Shown: positions 1-6,739, numbered from the stretch's first letter. The stretch: 13,748 nucleotides of DNA from Natronohydrobacter sp. (GCA_007123015.1 SKSL01000090.1:1-13748), one strand, 5' to 3'. Made by a program: numbers and translations. Notes: generated by a model from the letters alone, not told the origin.

Positions 1-26
1 GACGTAAGATTCCCATTGTTGGTCTG

Positions 27-289
27 ATGTGCGATGTTGGGCGCATGAGACGCTCCGACATGTGCCTTTACCTTGGCCCCGCCGACCGCGCTGAACTTGA
101 AACTCTGTTGAACAACCGCAACACGTCGCGCAAGCTGGTCTGGCGGGCCGGGATCGTGTTGGCGACGGCTGACGGTCACGGCACCTTCGAGATCATGCGT
201 CGCTCAGGTATGTCGAAACCCACGGTCTGGCGCTGGCAGGAGCGGTATCTCGACGAGGGCGTTCCCGGGCTGAAGCGCGACAAGACAAG
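27..289 (+). pseudogene. IS630-family transposase, N-terminal fragment (interrupted)
   Basis: This is the 5' part of an IS630-family transposase gene. The translation from 27 contains the N-terminal helix-turn-helix region typical of the family: a segment around GMSKPTVWRWQERYLDEGVP followed by GLKRDKT. Homology stops at codon ACA (285-287), where the IS110 element begins. The open frame runs on to 479 only by chance, through the IS110 sequence on its antisense strand. The start could be 27 or the in-frame ATG at 45 (MRRSDM), which looks closer to usual family starts. The DDE catalytic domain is absent, so the product cannot transpose. A short continuation of the same frame reappears at 1436-1468. 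The window begins only 26 bases upstream, so the terminal inverted repeat of the element cannot be judged. Confidence 0.85.
282..289 (+). repeat. Junction direct repeat AAGACAAG, copy 1
   Basis: The 8-mer marks the IS630/IS110 border at the transposase 3' end of the element. An identical copy lies at 1436-1443. Either copy can be assigned to target or element. Confidence 0.75.
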
Positions 290-301
290 TATCCGTCTTG
301 A

Positions 302-1246
302 TCAAGTGTGTCTTTCGACCCAGACGCGGTCTGCCTTGACGAGTGCGTTCGCCATTTCAAGAAGTTTGCGCATGAGGACGACGATGGCGAGTTTGGCGGG
401 TTTTCCTGCCTCTCGAAGTGCATGGTACTTTTCTTTCAGATCGGGATTGAACCGCATCGCGACGAGCGCGGGCATGTAAAGTGCGTCTCGCAGGGGCTTG
501 CGGCCACCGCTGATGAAAGACTTTCCCTTCCATTGACCGGATTCGCGGCTGTGAGGGACCAGACCGGCGAGGCTTCCGGCCTGCTTGCGGTCAAGCGTGC
601 CAACCTCCGGCAGGAACGTGAGGAACAGGGCTACGGCAATGGGACCGAGGCCGGGGATTGATCGCAGGATCTCGCCCTTGCGGGCTAGGCCATCGTCCTT
701 TGCGACATGACTTGCAATCTCGGCATCCAGTTCGGCGAGCTGGCGCTCCACGAGGGTCAGGCGTGCCTTGATCTGCCGCTTCAGGACCGGGTTGATCTGC
801 ACATGGCTGCGGTTGCGCAGGCGGGTGCGCTCCTTGACCAGCGCGGTGCGTGCCACTTGCAACTCTCTGAGAACGAGTAGATTTTCCGAGACCGGGGCGT
901 CTGCTTCCAACGCAAGAGCAGCCCCCATGCGGGCCAGGATGCGCGCATCGACAGCATCCGTCTTGGCCCGTGTTCCGCAGGCTTCGGCGAACCGGCGCGC
1001 TTGCAGTGGGTTGACCTTGACCAGCGGGAACCTGCCCGAGAGCGCGGTTTCAAAGGCCCGATGGTAAGGGCCGGTCGGTTCGAATACGATGCGGGCGACG
1101 CGCGTCTGGCCAAGCCACTTGATCAGGGCCCGAAAGCCCCGGGTCGAGTTTTCAAACTGCCGCACGGCCTGATCTTCCAGCCGGAACGCATCGAGATGGG
1201 TTTTCGAAATATCGATGCCGATGGTATGCTCTGTCATCTTCGCCAT
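302..1246 (-). CDS. IS110-family transposase (DEDD recombinase)
   Basis: This 314-residue protein has both parts of the IS110 family. The N-terminal RuvC-like DEDD domain shows D12 (in IGIDISKTH), E56 (in IVFEPTGPYH) and D97/D100 (in AKTDAVDAR). The C-terminal Transposase_20 domain shows RSIPGLGPI (195-203) and the serine motif FISGGRKPLRDALY, where S246 aligns by eye with the catalytic serine of IS621-type enzymes. The length is close to family norm and all catalytic residues are present, so it appears intact. The first ATG (1246) sits only about 2 nt after the purine-rich AAGAAGAGGA. The ATG at codon 4 (1237) has more normal spacing and may be the real start. The 5' leader is the candidate bridge RNA, so RNA and protein would come from one transcript. 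Confidence 0.93.
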   Translation of the reverse strand: MAKMTEHTIGIDISKTHLDAFRLEDQAVRQFENSTRGFRALIKWLGQTRVARIVFEPTGPYHRAFETALSGRFPLVKVNPLQARRFAEACGTRAKTDAVDARILARMGAALALEADAPVSENLLVLRELQVARTALVKERTRLRNRSHVQINPVLKRQIKARLTLVERQLAELDAEIASHVAKDDGLARKGEILRSIPGLGPIAVALFLTFLPEVGTLDRKQAGSLAGLVPHSRESGQWKGKSFISGGRKPLRDALYMPALVAMRFNPDLKEKYHALREAGKPAKLAIVVLMRKLLEMANALVKADRVWVERHT

Positions 1247-1249
1247 GTC

Positions 1250-1435
1250 CTCTTCTTGTCATGCGTGACGCAAACACGCGTATCCGTTCAGGCCCAGGGT
1301 GAAGACGGCGGTCGATACAACTCGAGAACGGTCCCGATAGACCCGGAAGACCACGATCCGACCGCCGCCACTGCCCGCCATAAATGGCGTGGCGGGCAGT
1401 GGCTCCTTTATCGCAAAGGAGCCGTCGGAAGTCAT
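1250..1435 (-). ncRNA. Candidate IS110 bridge RNA
   Basis: This noncoding leader of the transposase is about 186 nt, similar in size to the known IS621 bridge RNA. Stems visible, in + coordinates and from the RNA 5' end: 1415-1423 with 1401-1409; 1390-1403 with 1367-1380 (14 perfect pairs, sharing 1401-1403 with the first); an outer closing pair 1424-1429 with 1357-1362. Next is an 8-bp stem 1359-1366 with 1307-1314, which competes with that closing pair. It encloses an inner hairpin (1349-1352/1330-1333 and 1344-1346/1334-1336). Last is a 5-bp hairpin 1275-1279 with 1263-1267. That last hairpin is flanked by ACGGATAC (1287-1280, minus), identical to the element's RE end, and GACAAG (1260-1255), complementary to the CTTGTC at the LE end and core. 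This matches a donor-binding loop. I could not match the presumed target-binding loop to the IS630 target. Extents are approximate. Confidence 0.6.
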
Positions 1436-1443
1436 AAGACAAG
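1436..1443 (+). repeat. Junction direct repeat AAGACAAG, copy 2
   Basis: This is the second copy of the border 8-mer, at the upstream (LE) end of the IS110 element. The IS630 frame resumes directly here as K-T-R-K-V-P-P. The repeat probably combines the recombination core with element/target similarity; IS110 elements do not normally make staggered-cut target duplications. Confidence 0.75.
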
Positions 1444-1471
1444 GAAGGTGCCGCCCGCAGCACAAGAGTAG
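1436..1471 (+). pseudogene. IS630-family transposase relic, continuation after IS110
   Basis: Starting inside the border repeat, the IS630 frame continues as KTRKVPPAAQE and then meets TAG at 1469-1471. Joined to 27-289 it gives ...GLKRDKTRKVPPAAQE, a plausible uninterrupted IS630 segment. The rest of the transposase is missing: the sequence becomes the 3' flank of the Lrp gene within about 40 bases. The IS630 gene was therefore already truncated, or was deleted on this side later. Confidence 0.65.
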
Positions 1472-1490
1472 CGCGCATGGCCGAGCCCTC

Positions 1491-1509
1491 AGCGATGTGT
1501 TGCATCGCT
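1491..1509 (-). terminator. Hairpin at the 3' end of the Lrp gene
   Basis: AGCGATG (1491-1497) pairs perfectly with CATCGCT (1503-1509) across a 5-nt loop and overlaps the Lrp stop codon. There is no T tract, so intrinsic termination is uncertain. Confidence 0.3.
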
Positions 1510-1966
1510 AAAGGATATCGAGCGATACCTTGGTGCGATCCATGACGACCGATGATGTGAACCTGCTAACGTTCGACTCGTCGAAGAAATACTCCTGTGT
1601 AAAGGCTTCGTATTCCTGGATATCGGCGACCACTACAACAAGTATGAAATCGGCCTCGCCGGTTGTGTAGTAACACTGCTGCACCGCAGGGGCACTGCGC
1701 ATTCGGCGTTTGAAAGCATCGAGATGCATTCGGCTTTCGCGTTCGAGCATGACCCCTACGATCACGGTCATGCTGCGGCCTAACTTGGATGGCGAAAGGA
1801 CTGCGACTTCCTTTTCGATCACGCCAGAGTCGCGCAACTTCTTGAGACGCTTCTGCACGGCTGCCGTCGATAGACCCACCTCCATCCCAAGGGCCTCTGC
1901 CGTGAGGCGAGTGTTAGACTGCACCAGTCTCAAAATTTCAAGATCCCGATCGTCCAATTCCGCCAT
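1508..1966 (-). CDS. Lrp/AsnC-family transcriptional regulator
   Basis: This 152-residue protein is full length for the family. Residues 5-55 form the AsnC-type winged helix-turn-helix (DDRDLEILRLVQSNTRLTAE, then LSTAAVQKRLKKLRDSGVI). Residues about 65-145 form the RAM ligand-binding domain, with the conserved TTGEADFILVVVV segment (G103, D106). It is transcribed away from the ABC-importer operon and probably controls it and itself in response to the imported amino acid or a breakdown product. AsnC/Lrp regulators also accompany ectoine catabolic clusters (for example DoeX), which suits the Ehu-like neighbour, but the sequence alone does not give the ligand. The ATG at 1966 is preceded by GAGGGCGA. 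The 3' end adjoins the IS630/IS110 composite, so this may be one edge of a rearrangement. Confidence 0.92.
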   Translation of the reverse strand: MAELDDRDLEILRLVQSNTRLTAEALGMEVGLSTAAVQKRLKKLRDSGVIEKEVAVLSPSKLGRSMTVIVGVMLERESRMHLDAFKRRMRSAPAVQQCYYTTGEADFILVVVVADIQEYEAFTQEYFFDESNVSRFTSSVVMDRTKVSLDIL

Positions 1967-2019
1967 TCGCCCTCAGTCCTGCCTGATCGCAATTAATTTA
2001 GTAATAAAATGCAGATATT

Positions 2020-2048
2020 CGATAGAAAGTCGAGTATTGTTCGGTCAA
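2020..2048 (-). promoter_or_regulatory. Putative promoter of the Lrp gene with overlapping inverted repeat
   Basis: On the minus strand, TTGACC (2048-2043) and TATCGA (2025-2020) are separated by 17 nt. An imperfect inverted repeat, ATATTCGA (2015-2022) and TCGAGTAT (2030-2037), covers the -10 and spacer. This is a reasonable place for Lrp autoregulation. The surrounding 1990-2040 is AT-rich. Confidence 0.4.
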
Positions 2049-2161
2049 TGATCACTGGGGTGTAAGCCGAACCATCGGGTAACAGCAGCCTTCGGGCGCC
2101 TGTCGTGGATACCCGCCTGGTCGGCGGCCACAGAGCCGTCAACCGGGGCCGGCCGCGCTGC

Positions 2162-2189
2162 TTGACAGGAACTAGTCAGTTTAAGATCT
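2162..2189 (+). promoter_or_regulatory. Putative promoter of the importer operon
   Basis: A perfect TTGACA (2162-2167) is followed after 16 nt by AGATCT (2184-2189), a weak -10. A TAAGAT at 2182-2187 is a better hexamer but is spaced only 14 nt. The solute-binding-protein start is 30 nt further, with AAAGGA at 2205-2210 as ribosome binding site. The weak -10 would suit an activated promoter. Confidence 0.4.
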
Positions 2190-2218
2190 GAACACAGGCG
2201 AGCAAAAGGAACAAGACG

Positions 2219-3058
2219 ATGAAATTCCGACTTTTGACTTCACTCCTCACGATCGGCGTATTGACTGCGAGCAGCGTGACGGCTGTGGCCGGTCCCATCA
2301 CTGACCGGATCGCGGCAGGACAGCCGATCCGCATCGGATTTTCGAATATTCCAATATGGGGCTATCCTGATGAGAATGGCGAGGCGAAGGGTTTCGTCAA
2401 CGAGATCGCGATCGGCATCCTCGAGCAGATGGGCTACAGCGACATTCAGACGACGGTCGTCGACTGGGGCGGATTGATTCCCGGGCTTCAGGCCAACCGG
2501 TATGACATGATCACTGGTGGCCTCTACATTCTGAACAGCCGTTGCCAGAACCTGGTCTTTAGCGAGCCGGTCGCGACGGCGGGCGACGCCTTCATCGTGC
2601 CAACTGGCAATCCGCGCGGCATCGCGACCTACCAGGATATCCTGTCCTCCGGCTCTATGATGGTCACCCTCGCGGGCAACAACACGGTTGAGGCTGCCCG
2701 GCGCGAAGGAATCGGAGACAACCAGATGATGCTTGTTCCTGGACCCAGCGAAGTCCTGGCCGCCGTCCGGGCTGGACGCGCTGACGCGGGTGCGATGACT
2801 TATTTCGAAGCGGCTTTTCTGGCGGAGAATGACGACGCAGTAGAGGTCACTGATCCCGCTGCACTGCCTGAGTGGACGCAGAACTGGGTCGGAATCGGTT
2901 TCCGCTCCAGCGATCAGGACTTCATCGATGAATTCAACGTGGCGCTCGCCACTTACATCGGCAGTGAAGCGATGATGGATCGCGTTTCAGAATACGGCTA
3001 CTCGATCAGCAACCTGCCGGGGGACGTGACCACCGAATGGGTTTGCGCCAACCGGTAA
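2219..3058 (+). CDS. ehuB: ABC importer periplasmic solute-binding protein, EhuB-like
   Basis: This is a 279-residue family-3 solute-binding protein. It has a Sec signal peptide: basic start MKFR, hydrophobic core, and an AVA|G cleavage site after residue 24. The mature protein follows the family-3 fold: IRIGFSN near the start, then DWGGLIPGLQANRYDMITGGLYI and FSEPVATAGDAFIV. The segment WGxLIPGLxAxRxDxIxxGxxI with a nearby RCxxxxFSEP closely resembles EhuB, the ectoine/hydroxyectoine binder. Many family-3 binders for other amino acids share parts of it, so the ligand is unproven. It starts the operon with the two permeases and ATPase and is divergent from the Lrp regulator. The start at 2219 follows AAAGGA with 8-nt spacing. 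The symbol rests on overall similarity and gene order. Confidence 0.78.
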   Translation: MKFRLLTSLLTIGVLTASSVTAVAGPITDRIAAGQPIRIGFSNIPIWGYPDENGEAKGFVNEIAIGILEQMGYSDIQTTVVDWGGLIPGLQANRYDMITGGLYILNSRCQNLVFSEPVATAGDAFIVPTGNPRGIATYQDILSSGSMMVTLAGNNTVEAARREGIGDNQMMLVPGPSEVLAAVRAGRADAGAMTYFEAAFLAENDDAVEVTDPAALPEWTQNWVGIGFRSSDQDFIDEFNVALATYIGSEAMMDRVSEYGYSISNLPGDVTTEWVCANR

Positions 3059-3123
3059 GACTGAACGATTGCGAACGGGCCAACCCGGTAGACGCGGCCT
3101 TCACGTTATGAAAGTTAACCGGC

Positions 3124-3783
3124 TTGCTTGATTTTCTTGTCCTGTATTGGCCGCGACTTCTGTCAGGAACTGGCATCACCATTGCCCAGTTCCTGGCAGC
3201 AGCCGTTCTGGGTGTCGCCATTTCGCTGGTATTTGGCCTAGCCAAGCTTTCCAGCACTCTCATAGTAAGAGGCATTGCAACCACTTACATCGAAGTATTC
3301 CGCGGTACGTCGCTAGTCGTACAGCTCTACTGGATATTCTTTGTCCTGCCGCTCTTCGGGTTGACCATCGACAATTTCACCGCCGGCTATATTGCAGTCG
3401 GGATGAATATCGGCGCCTACGGTGCAGAGCTGGTGCGGGGCGGTATCCTTTCGGTTCCCAAGGGGCAGTGGGAGGCGGCGGTTGCAGTTAACATGAGTGG
3501 TTTCCAAAGAATGCGGCGCATCATCTTACCGCAGGCGCTCGTGAACATGCTGCCACCCTGGGGCAATCTCATGATCGAGCTTCTCAAGGGCACTGCGCTG
3601 GTTTCATTGATATCGGTCGGAGACCTTATGTTTCAAGCCCGTCAGATCAACGCCTCGACCTTTCTTTCGGCGCAGGTCTTTGGCGCCGCCCTGATCATCT
3701 ATTACATTCTCGCCCGATTCATGCTGACCCCCTGTATGCGTTGGCTTGAACGCGTCATGGCACGTAAACTTGGTAGGGCATGA
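3124..3783 (+). CDS. ehuC: ABC importer inner-membrane permease, EhuC-like
   Basis: This 219-residue polar-amino-acid permease (HisM/HisQ type) has about five hydrophobic segments. It carries the conserved EAA loop that contacts the ATPase: E117-A-A, G126, then IILP ending at P136, inside KGQWEAAVAVNMSGFQRMRR. It would pair with the next gene product as a heterodimeric channel. The frame is closed by TGA at 3109-3111, so the only start giving the full first membrane segment is TTG at 3124; no good Shine-Dalgarno is visible. A 7-codon ORF (ATG 3108, TGA 3129-3131) overlaps that start and might couple translation. The neighbours are the binding protein 65 nt upstream and the second permease 3 nt downstream. 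Assignment to EhuC relies on the EhuB/EhuD-like neighbours. Confidence 0.8.
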   Translation: MLDFLVLYWPRLLSGTGITIAQFLAAAVLGVAISLVFGLAKLSSTLIVRGIATTYIEVFRGTSLVVQLYWIFFVLPLFGLTIDNFTAGYIAVGMNIGAYGAELVRGGILSVPKGQWEAAVAVNMSGFQRMRRIILPQALVNMLPPWGNLMIELLKGTALVSLISVGDLMFQARQINASTFLSAQVFGAALIIYYILARFMLTPCMRWLERVMARKLGRA

Positions 3784-3786
3784 ATC

Positions 3787-4452
3787 ATGTTCGACTGGCG
3801 ATGGGAATTCGTTTGGCAAATCTTGCCCCGGCTTATTGAAGCCACCGGTAACACGCTTATAGCGGCTGGTGCCGGATATTGCATCGCCTTGGTTCTGGGA
3901 CTCGTACTTGCCCTGGCGCAGCGCACCCGGCATCGCTGGGTCAACATGGCCGTCAACGAGTTCGTTGAATTCGTGCGCTCGACGCCGCTAATCTTGCAGA
4001 TCTTTTTCATCTTTTATGTTGGCCCCCAGTTTGGCATTTTGCTCAGCCCTTGGGCGTCCGGGATGATCGCCATAGGAGTGCACTATGCCTGCTACTTGTC
4101 AGAGGTATATCGCGGCGGCATTGACAGCGTTCCAAAGGGTCAGTGGGAAGCAGCCACCGCGCTGAACATGACGACGATGCAGAAATACCGCCGCGTGGTA
4201 ATTCCGCAGGCAATTCCGGCCTCACTCGCGGGCTTGGGAAACTATCTAGTCGGGATATTCAAGGACACGCCGATGCTTTCAGTGATTGGCGTCGCCGAGC
4301 TGCTCCACACTGCGAACGCAATCGGATCAGAGAACTATCGTTTCTTGGAACCCTACACGATGGTCGGCATCATCTTCCTCGCGATTTCGCTTCCGGCGGC
4401 CGGTCTGGTAAGGATGGTCGAAGGCTATGTCCGCCGCAGAATGGGATTGTAA
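3787..4452 (+). CDS. ehuD: ABC importer inner-membrane permease, EhuD-like
   Basis: This 221-residue permease opens with MFDWRWEFVWQILPRLIEA, very like EhuD starts. It has the typical EFVRSTPLILQ motif near residues 61-71 and an EAA loop (EAATALNMTTMQKYRRVVIP, E121). The usual glycine of the EAA motif is replaced by threonine (T130), which is tolerated in some members. Several hydrophobic segments span the protein. It starts 3 nt after the EhuC-like stop and ends 3 nt before the ATPase, so the genes are tightly coupled. It would form the membrane channel with the previous gene. General polar amino-acid permease is the safe call; EhuD-like is the more specific one. Confidence 0.82.
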   Translation: MFDWRWEFVWQILPRLIEATGNTLIAAGAGYCIALVLGLVLALAQRTRHRWVNMAVNEFVEFVRSTPLILQIFFIFYVGPQFGILLSPWASGMIAIGVHYACYLSEVYRGGIDSVPKGQWEAATALNMTTMQKYRRVVIPQAIPASLAGLGNYLVGIFKDTPMLSVIGVAELLHTANAIGSENYRFLEPYTMVGIIFLAISLPAAGLVRMVEGYVRRRMGL

Positions 4453-4455
4453 AGA

Positions 4456-5271
4456 ATGCAGGACTTGTCAGCACTTCCCCACGAACTCACCGGCAATACT
4501 GTGCCGATGATCAGCTTCAAGTCCGTGCGCAAGGCCTATGGGGATCTTGTGGTCATCAATGACCTTGATCTTGACATTCAAGTGGGTGAAACAGTGTCGA
4601 TCATTGGCCCTTCCGGATCGGGAAAGACGACCGTACTGCGCATGCTAATGACGCTCGAAGATGTCAACGGCGGTGTCATCTATGTTGATGGCAAGCCATT
4701 GACACACATGGTAAAAAACGGAAAGCTGGTGCCCGCAAACGAGCGCCATCTGCGGAAGCAGCGTGTAAATATCGGCATGTGTTTCCAGCATTTCAACTTG
4801 TTCCCGCACATGACAGCGATTGAAAATTGCATGGAGGGGCCCGTTCAGGTGCTGGGCCTGTCGAAGTCTGAGGCTCGCGAGCGGTCCGAGGAACTTCTGG
4901 AATTGGTTGGTATGATCGACAAGAAGGATCAGCACCCAGCCCGTCTGTCTGGAGGTCAGCAACAACGCGTTGCGATCGCCCGCGCGCTGGCGATGCGGCC
5001 CAAGGTAATGCTGTTTGATGAGGTGACTTCAGCGCTCGACCCGGAAGTTATCGGCGAAGTGACCAATGTCATTCGCAACCTGGTAGCCGAGCACAACTTG
5101 ACCATGTTGCTGGTCACCCATCAGATGGGCTTCGCGCGCGACATCTCGGACAGGGTGTGCTTCTTCTTCGGCGGGAAGATCGAGGAGCAGGGATCACCCG
5201 ACCAACTTTTCGGCAACCCACAGCGTGAGCGGACGCGGCAGTTCCTGAGCGCTGTGCGGGAGGCGATCTGA
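4456..5271 (+). CDS. ehuA: ABC importer ATPase, EhuA-like
   Basis: This 271-residue ATPase powers the importer. All catalytic motifs are present: Walker A GPSGSGKT (51-58), Q-loop Q111 in QHFNLFPHMT, signature LSGGQQQR (164-171), Walker B VMLFDE (184-189), D-loop SALD and switch histidine H222 in VTHQ. The family is the polar amino-acid transporter ATPases (GlnQ/HisP type). An alternative start at 4507 (MISFKSVRKAYGD) would give the shorter N-terminus usual for GlnQ-like proteins. The listed start at 4456 is kept because it follows the EhuD-like stop by 3 nt, but neither start has a strong ribosome binding site. It is the last gene of the operon and converges with the M24 gene. Confidence 0.85.
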   Translation: MQDLSALPHELTGNTVPMISFKSVRKAYGDLVVINDLDLDIQVGETVSIIGPSGSGKTTVLRMLMTLEDVNGGVIYVDGKPLTHMVKNGKLVPANERHLRKQRVNIGMCFQHFNLFPHMTAIENCMEGPVQVLGLSKSEARERSEELLELVGMIDKKDQHPARLSGGQQQRVAIARALAMRPKVMLFDEVTSALDPEVIGEVTNVIRNLVAEHNLTMLLVTHQMGFARDISDRVCFFFGGKIEEQGSPDQLFGNPQRERTRQFLSAVREAI

Positions 5272-5569
5272 TCAGAGGAAGTCCGCTTGGGCACGGTTCG
5301 AGAATGTGCGCATTTCTTGGCGCCCCGTCACGGTAAGCTGGCTGGTTTCAGCTGTTGGCGGGAGAACAATGCTGCAGGTTCAGGCGTGGTCGTCTTGCCG
5401 TGATCTTCTCCTCGCATGCAGCATCATGCAGTTCAATCGCCGGAAAATCCACTTATCCCGCCTGTTCAGATTACCGGAACCACCTCTTTCGGCACCCTGA
5501 CAGATACAGTTGCTAGGTAGAATATCCTCATCGCGGTTTCAGCGATGATCTAGGGCCGTCAAACGCATT
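5272..5569. other. Intergenic stretch between convergent operons
   Basis: This 298-base gap separates the ATPase stop from the M24 stop on the opposite strand. A 64-codon open frame (5306-5500, +) has no ribosome binding site and a composition unlike a real protein, so I do not call it. Apart from the hairpin at 5528-5548 I see no structure. Confidence 0.6.
5528..5548 (-). terminator. Hairpin downstream of the M24 gene
   Basis: TCATCGC (5528-5534) pairs perfectly with GCGATGA (5542-5548) around a 7-nt loop, 21 nt past the M24 stop. It lacks a T tract, so it may be a transcript-end stabiliser or a weak terminator. Confidence 0.3.
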
Positions 5570-6739
5570 TCAGATCACGGGAAGTTCCGTGGCTGCCCGC
5601 GTGGTCAGCAATTCTGGGCGGCCAGCGCGGATGACAATGTTTTCCTCGTGCACCATCATCAGCCCCTGACCATAGTTCAGCGAGGGTTCGAGGGTCAGCA
5701 CCATGTTCTCTTCGAGAACCGTGGTGTCGAAGATAGCAAGCGAAGGCTGTTCGGTGAGCTGCATCCCCAGCCCGTGCCCCAACCGTCCGATATCGCCGCC
5801 CGAACTGTCGAGTTCTGCAATCACCGCCACCATGGCGTGGAACAGATCGCGGCATGTGTTACCGGGACTAGCAGCGGCAAGACCGGCATCGGTCGCGCGC
5901 CAAAGGGTGTCGTATGCCCTGCGTGCCATGTCGCACGACTTTCCGATTGCCCAGTTGCGGTCGAAGTCACAGAAATACCCGTCCCATGTGCAGCCAGTAT
6001 CGAGCATCAATACGTCGCCGGTATTCAGCGGTCGGATAGAGGGAGGCGAAATGACATCGGCATATCCGCCCTGCTCGGCTGCGCCAACCAAATAGGGAAC
6101 GTCGTCGGCACCCTGGGCGAGCGCCTCGCGACGAAAGGCGCGAAAGACCTCTTCCTGCGGCATGCCGACGCGAACGAATTCGGGTGCACGGGCGAAGGTG
6201 GCCGACCCGATCGCACAGACATGGGCGATCTTCTCGATCTCTGCGGGCGATTTGACCATACGGAGCTGGCGTACGATTGCCGTGGCGTCCACGATCTCAA
6301 TGCCGGGCAGAGCGGCCACCAGCCGTTCCCAGTCGCCAAGCGGCATCCTGAGATAGGTTTCATGCCCCTTGAGCATGCCGATTCGAGCCTTGCCGTTGGC
6401 CAGCGGCGCCAGCAGGTCAATCAGCAGGCTAATGCCGTCATCATTAGGGGCCGGTGCGCTCCACGAGCGGACATCGTCGATCCAGCTGCGTCGCATCAGC
6501 GCAGTGCCGATTTCGGGGATCACGGCGACGGGTTTGCCATCAGCCGGAACGAAAAGGAACCAAGGACGCGTCGGACTTTGCCAAAAAGACGTTTGAAAGC
6601 CCGTGAAATAGCGAACCTCGGGTTCAGTCGTCAGCAGTAGACCCGCAAGACTGTCGCGCGCCATCATGGCCTGTGCCCGGGCGGTGCGGTCGGCGAACTC
6701 GGAATCTGCAAAGCCTCGGCTGGGACACTCAGGCGGCAT
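5570..6739 (-). CDS. M24-family metallohydrolase (Xaa-Pro peptidase/ectoine hydrolase type)
   Basis: With start 6739 this is a 389-residue pita-bread-fold enzyme. The N-terminal creatinase-like domain covers about 15-155 and the catalytic domain about 165-380. All five metal ligands can be placed: D247 and D258 (11 apart, in LDTGCTWDGYFCDFD), H322 (GHGLG), E351 (TLEP) and E366 (HEEN). It is therefore probably an active dinuclear-metal hydrolase acting on a C-N bond. Candidates are a proline-type dipeptide, a creatine-like compound or a cyclic amidine, as in the ectoine hydrolase DoeA/EutD. Substrate is inferred only from context. The frame extends to a TTG at 6763, but the ATG at 6739 has GGAGGGG 6 nt upstream. 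That start overlaps the ammonia-lyase stop by 11 nt, which indicates translational coupling. It is not DddP-like by eye. Confidence 0.85.
   Translation of the reverse strand: MPPECPSRGFADSEFADRTARAQAMMARDSLAGLLLTTEPEVRYFTGFQTSFWQSPTRPWFLFVPADGKPVAVIPEIGTALMRRSWIDDVRSWSAPAPNDDGISLLIDLLAPLANGKARIGMLKGHETYLRMPLGDWERLVAALPGIEIVDATAIVRQLRMVKSPAEIEKIAHVCAIGSATFARAPEFVRVGMPQEEVFRAFRREALAQGADDVPYLVGAAEQGGYADVISPPSIRPLNTGDVLMLDTGCTWDGYFCDFDRNWAIGKSCDMARRAYDTLWRATDAGLAAASPGNTCRDLFHAMVAVIAELDSSGGDIGRLGHGLGMQLTEQPSLAIFDTTVLEENMVLTLEPSLNYGQGLMMVHEENIVIRAGRPELLTTRAATELPVI

Larger units (their letters stand above)
290..1443 (-). mobile_element. IS110-family insertion sequence (IS110 group), nested in an IS630 relic
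   Basis: The element is defined by a DEDD transposase on the minus strand and by the 8-mer AAGACAAG at both junctions (282-289 and 1436-1443). The exact cut within the repeat cannot be placed, so the element is 290-1443 or equivalently 282-1435, 1154 bp. Removing it restores an uninterrupted IS630 frame reading KRDKTRKVPP, which supports these borders. The long noncoding stretch lies upstream of the transposase (about 190 nt) and almost none downstream (about 12 nt), the layout of the IS110 group rather than the IS1111 group. In transposase orientation the shared sequence reads CTTGTCTT, which would fit a CT core as described for IS621; the core assignment is inferred. Confidence 0.85.

Noticed and set aside
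290..479. Continuation of the plus-strand IS630 ORF to codon 150
   Set aside because: After 289 the frame runs antisense through the IS110 transposase gene and no longer resembles IS630; it is a chance read-through.
1367..1423. Paired hairpins read as a rho-independent terminator
   Set aside because: No T tract follows on either strand, and they lie inside the IS110 leader, where they fit a structured RNA better.
1152..1505. Open frames on both strands in the IS110 leader (1259-1465 minus, 1001-1471 plus)
   Set aside because: They have no ribosome binding sites or recognisable domains, overlap a strongly structured region, and are better explained as noncoding. Only the last codons of the plus frame are IS630.
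5306..5500. 64-codon plus ORF between the ATPase and M24 genes
   Set aside because: No ribosome binding site, protein-unlike composition, and no recognised family.
5648..6640. 330-codon plus ORF opposite the M24 gene
   Set aside because: It is antisense to a gene with all five metal ligands intact; the long frame is a shadow of GC-rich codon use.
5570..6739. M24 gene as a DddP-type DMSP lyase
   Set aside because: DddP is also M24, but the sequence here lacks DddP-like segments by eye, and the operon with a diaminopropionate lyase points to amino-acid derivative hydrolysis.
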